From NCBI GenBank assembly GCA_937961295.1, contig CALGOK010000099.1, positions 1-39,422 on the forward strand: a stretch of 39,422 nucleotides of DNA. Direction: 5' to 3'. A program made the translations under genes and the position numbers. Positions 35,061 to 39,422 of this stretch are shown here, in pieces. A model generated the notes under the pieces. The model made no database searches. It worked only from the letters and a program-made list of their open reading frames with translations, and was not told the origin of the DNA. Each line of letters begins with the position of its first letter. Position 1 is the stretch's first letter. The DNA is from an uncultured Gemmatimonadota bacterium. GTDB taxonomy: Bacteria > Gemmatimonadota > Gemmatimonadetes > Gemmatimonadales > GWC2-71-9.

Positions 35061-37715
35061 ATGCGCCGTTCGCTGATCGCCGTCCTCTTCCTCGCGTCGC
35101 CGCTCGCGGCGCAGCAGCGGCTGACGACCCCAGAGGAGGCGCTCGGGTTCGGGATCGGGGAGGACTATCACCTCGCCACCTACACCCAGCTGCATGGGTG
35201 GTGGGAGCGGCTGGCCAGCGAGTCCCCGCGAATGGTGCTCGACACCATCGGCACCACCGCCGAGGGCCGGGCGCAGGTGATGGCGATCGTCTCGTCGCCC
35301 GCGAACATCGCGCGGCGGGAGGAGTTCCGGCGGATCAGCGAGCAGCTGGCACGCGGCCGGGTCGACTCGGCCACGGCGGTGGCGCTGGCCGACTCCGGGC
35401 GGGCGATTGTCTGGATCGACGGCGGCCTGCACGCCACCGAGGTGCTGGGCGCGACCCAGCTGATGGAGCTGGTGTGGCAGTTCGTGTCGCGGAACGATGC
35501 GGAAACGCTCCGGATCCTCGATGACGTGATCATCCTCGCGGTGCACGCCAATCCCGACGGGATGGACCTGGTGTCGTCGTGGTACATGCGCGCCGGGGAG
35601 GCCGAGGACCGGAGCACGTCGCTGCTGCCGCGGCTCTACCAGAAGTACGTGGGCCACGACAACAACCGCGACTTCTACCGGAACGCGCAGCCGGAATCGC
35701 GCAACATGAGCCGGGTGATGTACACCGAGTGGTACCCGCAGATCATGTACAACCACCACCAGACCGGGCCCGCCGGCACCGTGATGTTCGCGCCGCCGTT
35801 CCGCGACCCGTTCAACTACGCGTTCGATCCGATGCTGATCCCGGCGCTCGACTTCGTGGGCGACGCCATGCACCGGCGGTTCACTGCCGAGGGGAAGGGC
35901 GGCACCGTGTCGCGCAACGCGGCCAGCTATTCCACGTGGTGGAACGGCGGGCTGCGCACCACGGCGTACTTCCACAACATCATCGGGCTGCTCACCGAGA
36001 CGATCGGCTCGCCGACGCCGATGACCATCCCGCTCCGCCTCGACCGGCAGCTGCCGGCCAGCGGGCAGGCGATGCCGGTGCAATGGGGCCCGTGGCACTT
36101 CCGCCAGTCCGTGGACTACTCGATGACGGCCAACCGCGCCGTGCTCGACCTGGCGTCGCGGTACCGCGAGTCCCACCTGCTCAACATCTGGCAGATGGGC
36201 CGCAACTCGATCGCGCGCGGTCGGACGGACACCTGGACCCACGATCCGTCGCTCATCGCCGCAGCGCGCACCGCCGCGGAGGGGAAGAACGGCGCCGAAG
36301 CGACCGCCGCGATGGAGGCGGTGCTCCGCGACCCGGCCCGACGCGATCCGTACGCCTACATCATTCCCGCCGGCCAGGCGGAGATCGGCAACGCGCTCGA
36401 CTTCCTGGAGGCGCTGCGGATCTCGGGGATCGAGATCCAGCGCGCCACCGCGGCGTTCCGCCACGCCGGGACCGATTATCCGGCCGGCAGTTTCGTGATC
36501 GCGATGGACCAGGCGTTCCGCCCCCACGTGCTCGACATGTTCGAGCCGCAGGACCATCCCACCGACCTGCAGTACCCCGGGGGACCGCCGATCGCGCCGT
36601 ACGACAACGCGGGCTGGTCGCTCGCGATGCAGATGGGGTTCCGGTACGACCGTGCCATGGCGCCGGTCACCGGACCGTTCGCGCCGGTGACGACCGCGGT
36701 GGAGGCGCCCGGGGCCGCATTCGACCGCGGCGCCGGTGCGTGGATCGTCTCGCCGTCGTCGACCGACGCGTTCCGGGCGGTCAATCGCACCCACGCCGCG
36801 CGCGGTCGCGTGGAACGCCTTCCCGGGGGCGAGTTCGTGCTGCGCGGCACCCAGGCGGCTGGCGTGCTGGCGGAGCTGGCGCGCACGCGCGGCCTCCCGA
36901 CGCGCCCGGCCCAGGGAGCACGCGGCACCCCGGTCGCCCCGCTGCGGGTCGGGCTGGTGGACGTCTACGGCGGATCGATGGCGGCGGGGTGGACGCGCTG
37001 GATCCTCGAACAGTACCAGCAGCCGTTCACGCGGGTGTTCCCCGCACGGCTCGACGCGGGGGAGCTGGCCAGGGACTTCGACGTGCTGCTGTTCGTCGAC
37101 GGGATGATTCCGTCCGCCGATCGCAGCGGTCGGTCCGGGCCCACCGACGAGGAAATGACCGAGCGGGTGCCCGCCGAGTTCCACGACCAGCTCGGCCGGA
37201 TCACGGTCGAGCAGACGGTCCCGGCACTGCGCGCCTTCGCCGAGGCGGGCGGGCGGATCATCACGATCGGGTCATCGACTGTGCTGGCGCGCCATTTCGG
37301 GCTGCCGGTGGGCAACCACCTCGTGGAGCGCGGGCCAGACGGCGCCGAACGGCCGCTGCCCCGCGACCGCTACTACGTTCCCGGGTCGCTGCTCGAGGTG
37401 ACCGTCGACACCCGGCGTGCCGTGGCGGCCGGCGCGGATTCCGTGGTCACGGTGATGTTCGACAACTCACCGGTGTTCACCGTGCCGGTGGACTTCGAGG
37501 ACCACGGCATCCGGCCGATCGCGTGGTTCGACTCCCCCGCCCCGCTCCGCTCCGGGTGGGCGCACGGACAGGCGTACCTCGAGAACGGGGTGACGATGTT
37601 CGAGGCCGACGTCGGCCGCGGTACGCTCTACGCGTATGGACCCGAGGTGCTGTTCCGGGCCCAGCCAGCGGGGACGTATCGGTTCGTGTTCAATGCGTTG
37701 TACGGAGGGCGATAG
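35061..37715 (+). CDS. Secreted M14-family zinc carboxypeptidase
   Basis: 884 residues. Signal peptide MRRSLIAVLFLASPLAAQ. M14 catalytic domain: Zn ligands His124 and Glu127 in GGLHATEVLG, NNRDFYRNAQ after it, a later His pair (NHHQTG, 232-233) as third ligand, and the catalytic Glu313 in LLTETIG. A C-terminal half of beta and mixed segments (YPAGSFVIAMDQAFRPHVLDMFEP, RVGLVDVYGGSMAAGWTRWIL, the GATase-like LLFVDGMIP) is typical of large Gemmatimonadota M14 peptidases. It removes C-terminal residues from peptides outside the cytoplasm; specificity not inferable. The start lies 12 bases after the heptamer repeat, and a weak GGAG is 7 bases before the ATG. Confidence 0.9.
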   Translation: MRRSLIAVLFLASPLAAQQRLTTPEEALGFGIGEDYHLATYTQLHGWWERLASESPRMVLDTIGTTAEGRAQVMAIVSSPANIARREEFRRISEQLARGRVDSATAVALADSGRAIVWIDGGLHATEVLGATQLMELVWQFVSRNDAETLRILDDVIILAVHANPDGMDLVSSWYMRAGEAEDRSTSLLPRLYQKYVGHDNNRDFYRNAQPESRNMSRVMYTEWYPQIMYNHHQTGPAGTVMFAPPFRDPFNYAFDPMLIPALDFVGDAMHRRFTAEGKGGTVSRNAASYSTWWNGGLRTTAYFHNIIGLLTETIGSPTPMTIPLRLDRQLPASGQAMPVQWGPWHFRQSVDYSMTANRAVLDLASRYRESHLLNIWQMGRNSIARGRTDTWTHDPSLIAAARTAAEGKNGAEATAAMEAVLRDPARRDPYAYIIPAGQAEIGNALDFLEALRISGIEIQRATAAFRHAGTDYPAGSFVIAMDQAFRPHVLDMFEPQDHPTDLQYPGGPPIAPYDNAGWSLAMQMGFRYDRAMAPVTGPFAPVTTAVEAPGAAFDRGAGAWIVSPSSTDAFRAVNRTHAARGRVERLPGGEFVLRGTQAAGVLAELARTRGLPTRPAQGARGTPVAPLRVGLVDVYGGSMAAGWTRWILEQYQQPFTRVFPARLDAGELARDFDVLLFVDGMIPSADRSGRSGPTDEEMTERVPAEFHDQLGRITVEQTVPALRAFAEAGGRIITIGSSTVLARHFGLPVGNHLVERGPDGAERPLPRDRYYVPGSLLEVTVDTRRAVAAGADSVVTVMFDNSPVFTVPVDFEDHGIRPIAWFDSPAPLRSGWAHGQAYLENGVTMFEADVGRGTLYAYGPEVLFRAQPAGTYRFVFNALYGGR

Positions 37716-37741
37716 CCGAGGGGTGCCAGGTAGGATGCTGC

Positions 37742-37816
37742 AGCCGCGGCCGTCAGGCCGCGGGGATGGCGCCACCACCGCGTGGCTTGCATCTCCGCGG
37801 CCTGACGGCCGCGGCT
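37742..37816. repeat. Perfect inverted repeat (family D) at a convergent junction
   Basis: Perfect 22-base arms 37742-37763 and 37795-37816 beginning AGCCGCGGCCGTCAGG, with a 31-base loop. The right arm ends at the base before the TAG (37817-37819) of the YceI gene. It separates that gene from the M14 peptidase and is a candidate two-way terminator. Confidence 0.92.
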
Positions 37817-38371
37817 CTATCGCCCAAACGTCACGTCAATCCGCACCACGATCTCCTCGTCCATCTTGAGCAGTCCGAGGACCTTCGAGAGCCCGCCGAT
37901 GTCGTAGTGCTTCACGTTCATCGGGACGCGGCCGCGGAAGCGGACCGACGTCGGCCCGACCCAGGCCCATCCAGGAACGGCGTGGGTGTTGGTCACGCCG
38001 TGGATCGTGAAGCGTCCCCGAAGCGTCACCGGGATCGAGTCGCCGTCGGCACCGCCGGCGGCGAGGGCATCCAGGTCGAAGCGCAGCACGGGGAACCGCT
38101 CCACCTCGAGCGACTTGTACATGTCGCGGTCGCGCTTGCCGTTGCCGGTGACGAGTGAGCGCGCCGGGGCCTCGACCGAGCCCCGCACCCCGGCTAGCGA
38201 CGCGGCGCCCTCGAGCCTCCCGCTGAGCGCGGTGGTGCTACCGGTGAAGTCGCCCAGCGTGGCGCTGGCGTCGAACGACAGCTCGCCGCTGACGCTGGGG
38301 TAGCCGGGGATCGCCTGGCCAGGGAGCGAGGCGGCGACGATGCCGAGGACAGCAATGAGGCGCGGTATCAT
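37817..38371 (-). CDS. Exported YceI-family lipocalin-like protein
   Basis: 184 residues. Signal peptide (IPRLIAVLGIVAASLPGQA). YceI-like barrel: GELSFDASATLGDFTGSTTALSGRLEG, VEAPARSLVTGNGKRDRDMYKSLEVERFPVLRFDL (the core of the family) and RFTIHGVTNTHAVPG. Members bind isoprenoid or long-chain lipids. No catalytic motif. Its ATG is 43 bases from the end of the S9 peptidase gene upstream, so the two may be co-transcribed. The stop directly touches palindrome D. Confidence 0.85.
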   Translation of the reverse strand: MIPRLIAVLGIVAASLPGQAIPGYPSVSGELSFDASATLGDFTGSTTALSGRLEGAASLAGVRGSVEAPARSLVTGNGKRDRDMYKSLEVERFPVLRFDLDALAAGGADGDSIPVTLRGRFTIHGVTNTHAVPGWAWVGPTSVRFRGRVPMNVKHYDIGGLSKVLGLLKMDEEIVVRIDVTFGR

Positions 38372-38413
38372 GGCACTGATACGCCGGAAGGGCCCTCGCG
38401 GATCCCGGCCGGC

Positions 38414-39422
38414 CTAGGGCGTGATGACCCGCGGCGCCTTCACGTGCCGGTCGAGCCATCCCACCATCTCCGCGAGGGTGTGGCCCACCGATTCACGCGC
38501 GGCGTAGCCGTGCGACTCCCCCGGGAGCATCACCAGCCGGGCGGTGCCGCCGTGTCCCTTCACGGCGGCATACATCCGCTCCGACTGGATCGGGAAGGTC
38601 CCGGAGTTGTTGTCGTCCATGCCGTGGATGAAGAGGATCGGATCGGTGATCTGGTTGGCGTACGTGAACGGTGACATGCGCCGGTACACCGGCTCGGCCT
38701 CCCAGTAGGTCCGCCGCTCGGCCTGGAAGCCGAACGGCGTGAGGGTGCGGTTGTACGCCCCGCTGCGGGCGATGCCGGCGCGGAACAGCCGCGTGTGGGC
38801 CAGCAGGTTGGCCGTGGTGAAGGCGCCGTAGCTGTGCCCGCCCACTGCGATCCGGTCGCGGTCGGCGACCCCCATCGCCACCAGGGTGTCGATCGCGGCG
38901 CGCGCCGACGACTCGAGCTGTTCCACGTACGTGTCGTTGGCGCTCTCGCCCTCGCCGATGATCGGGAACGACGGATTGTCGAGGATGCCGTAGCCCTGCG
39001 CCAGCAGGAACAGGTGCGAGGCACCGCCCGGCCGGGTGAACCGGTGCGGCGAGCCGCGGACCTGCGAGGCTGCATCGGCCGACTGGAACTCCGACGGGTA
39101 GACCCAGAACAGGAACGGCAGCGGGCCGTCGCGGCCCCGATCGTACCCCTTGGGGAGATACATCGTCGCCGACAGGGTGACCCCGTCGGCCCGCGCGTAG
39201 GTCAGGAACTGCGAGGTGACCCCGGCGAATTCCGGTGCCGGATCCTCGAGCCGCGTGAGCTGGACCGGGGCGCGGCGACGGATCACGTCGCGCTGCCAGT
39301 AGTTGGGCGGCTCGTCGCGCGACTCGCGCCGGGTGATGTAGACACCGAGGTCGGGATTGAGCGCGGCGACCAGCGTCTCGTAGTACGGCGACGCCAATTG
39401 CCAGAGCAGCACGCTCGAGCGG
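38414..39422 (-). CDS. Prolyl-oligopeptidase-family (S9) serine peptidase, partial
   Basis: The gene runs off the window at its 5' end; the visible 335 codons are open to the last base, so no start is given. Alpha/beta-hydrolase C-terminal domain: nucleophile GGHSYGAF, acid in FIHGMDDNN, His in PGESHGY, the triad of S9 peptidases. LPFLFWVYPSEF and GYGILDNPSFPIIGEG belong to the oxyanion region of the family. An N-terminal propeller would be expected in the missing part. Peptides are the presumed substrates, outside the cytoplasm if a signal peptide is present upstream. YceI is the next gene. Confidence 0.9.
   Translation of the reverse strand, partial: RSSVLLWQLASPYYETLVAALNPDLGVYITRRESRDEPPNYWQRDVIRRRAPVQLTRLEDPAPEFAGVTSQFLTYARADGVTLSATMYLPKGYDRGRDGPLPFLFWVYPSEFQSADAASQVRGSPHRFTRPGGASHLFLLAQGYGILDNPSFPIIGEGESANDTYVEQLESSARAAIDTLVAMGVADRDRIAVGGHSYGAFTTANLLAHTRLFRAGIARSGAYNRTLTPFGFQAERRTYWEAEPVYRRMSPFTYANQITDPILFIHGMDDNNSGTFPIQSERMYAAVKGHGGTARLVMLPGESHGYAARESVGHTLAEMVGWLDRHVKAPRVITP

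Overview
This is a high-GC bacterial chromosome segment. Secreted proteins whose signal peptides end in AQ, the M14/S9/DUF885 exported peptidases, a Ser/Thr kinase with a large C-terminal sensor region, DUF4097 proteins behind an ECF sigma factor, and a glycogen cluster built on GH57 enzymes all fit a member of the Gemmatimonadota. That placement is an inference from gene content; no rRNA or other taxonomic marker lies in the window. I see no tRNA, rRNA, CRISPR array, transposase gene or prophage.

Layout. 64-4240 (minus): secreted peroxiredoxin, DUF885 lipoprotein, then a two-gene methionine operon (metX followed by a PLP sulfhydrylase/cystathionine gamma-synthase) behind a SAM-II riboswitch and a terminator-like hairpin. 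4530-6206: ettA. 6421-9302: two related six-bladed-propeller lipoproteins with an inverted hicAB toxin-antitoxin pair between them. 9307-10987: small membrane proteins, a PCu(A)C copper chaperone and a decayed copC. 11103-18426: glycogen operon (phosphorylase, synthase, GH57 branching enzyme, second GH57/DUF3536 enzyme) with near-zero gaps. 18566-21436 (minus): a 40-residue membrane peptide, a sodium/solute symporter and a putative outer-membrane protein. 21479-24631 (minus): kinase/TPR sensor. 24740-26747: aguB-aguA, the agmatine to putrescine pathway. 26914-30705: ECF sigma, anti-sigma and three DUF4097 proteins. The rest: SCP2-like protein, acyl-CoA dehydrogenase/oxidase, orphan pilin, HI0933-type flavoprotein, M14 peptidase, YceI protein and a partial S9 peptidase.

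The most striking feature is a dense population of small palindromic repeats, about 20 loci in 39 kb and at least six families. One family is built of 7-bp monomers (GYGARGG) arranged as head-to-head arms. Because 7 and 3 are coprime, the GCG form of the monomer is open in all frames on both strands. Copies of this form sit in frame inside two unrelated enzymes (MetZ/MetB and the DUF3536 GH57), adding near-identical 24-residue peptides, and a third copy supplies the N-terminus of MetX. The GTG form contains TGA and is found only between genes or at a stop codon. Another palindrome encodes the last 22 residues of MetZ/MetB. Other families touch or supply stop codons. This is reminiscent of Rickettsia palindromic elements and of cyanobacterial heptanucleotide STRRs, but no mobilising gene is visible here.
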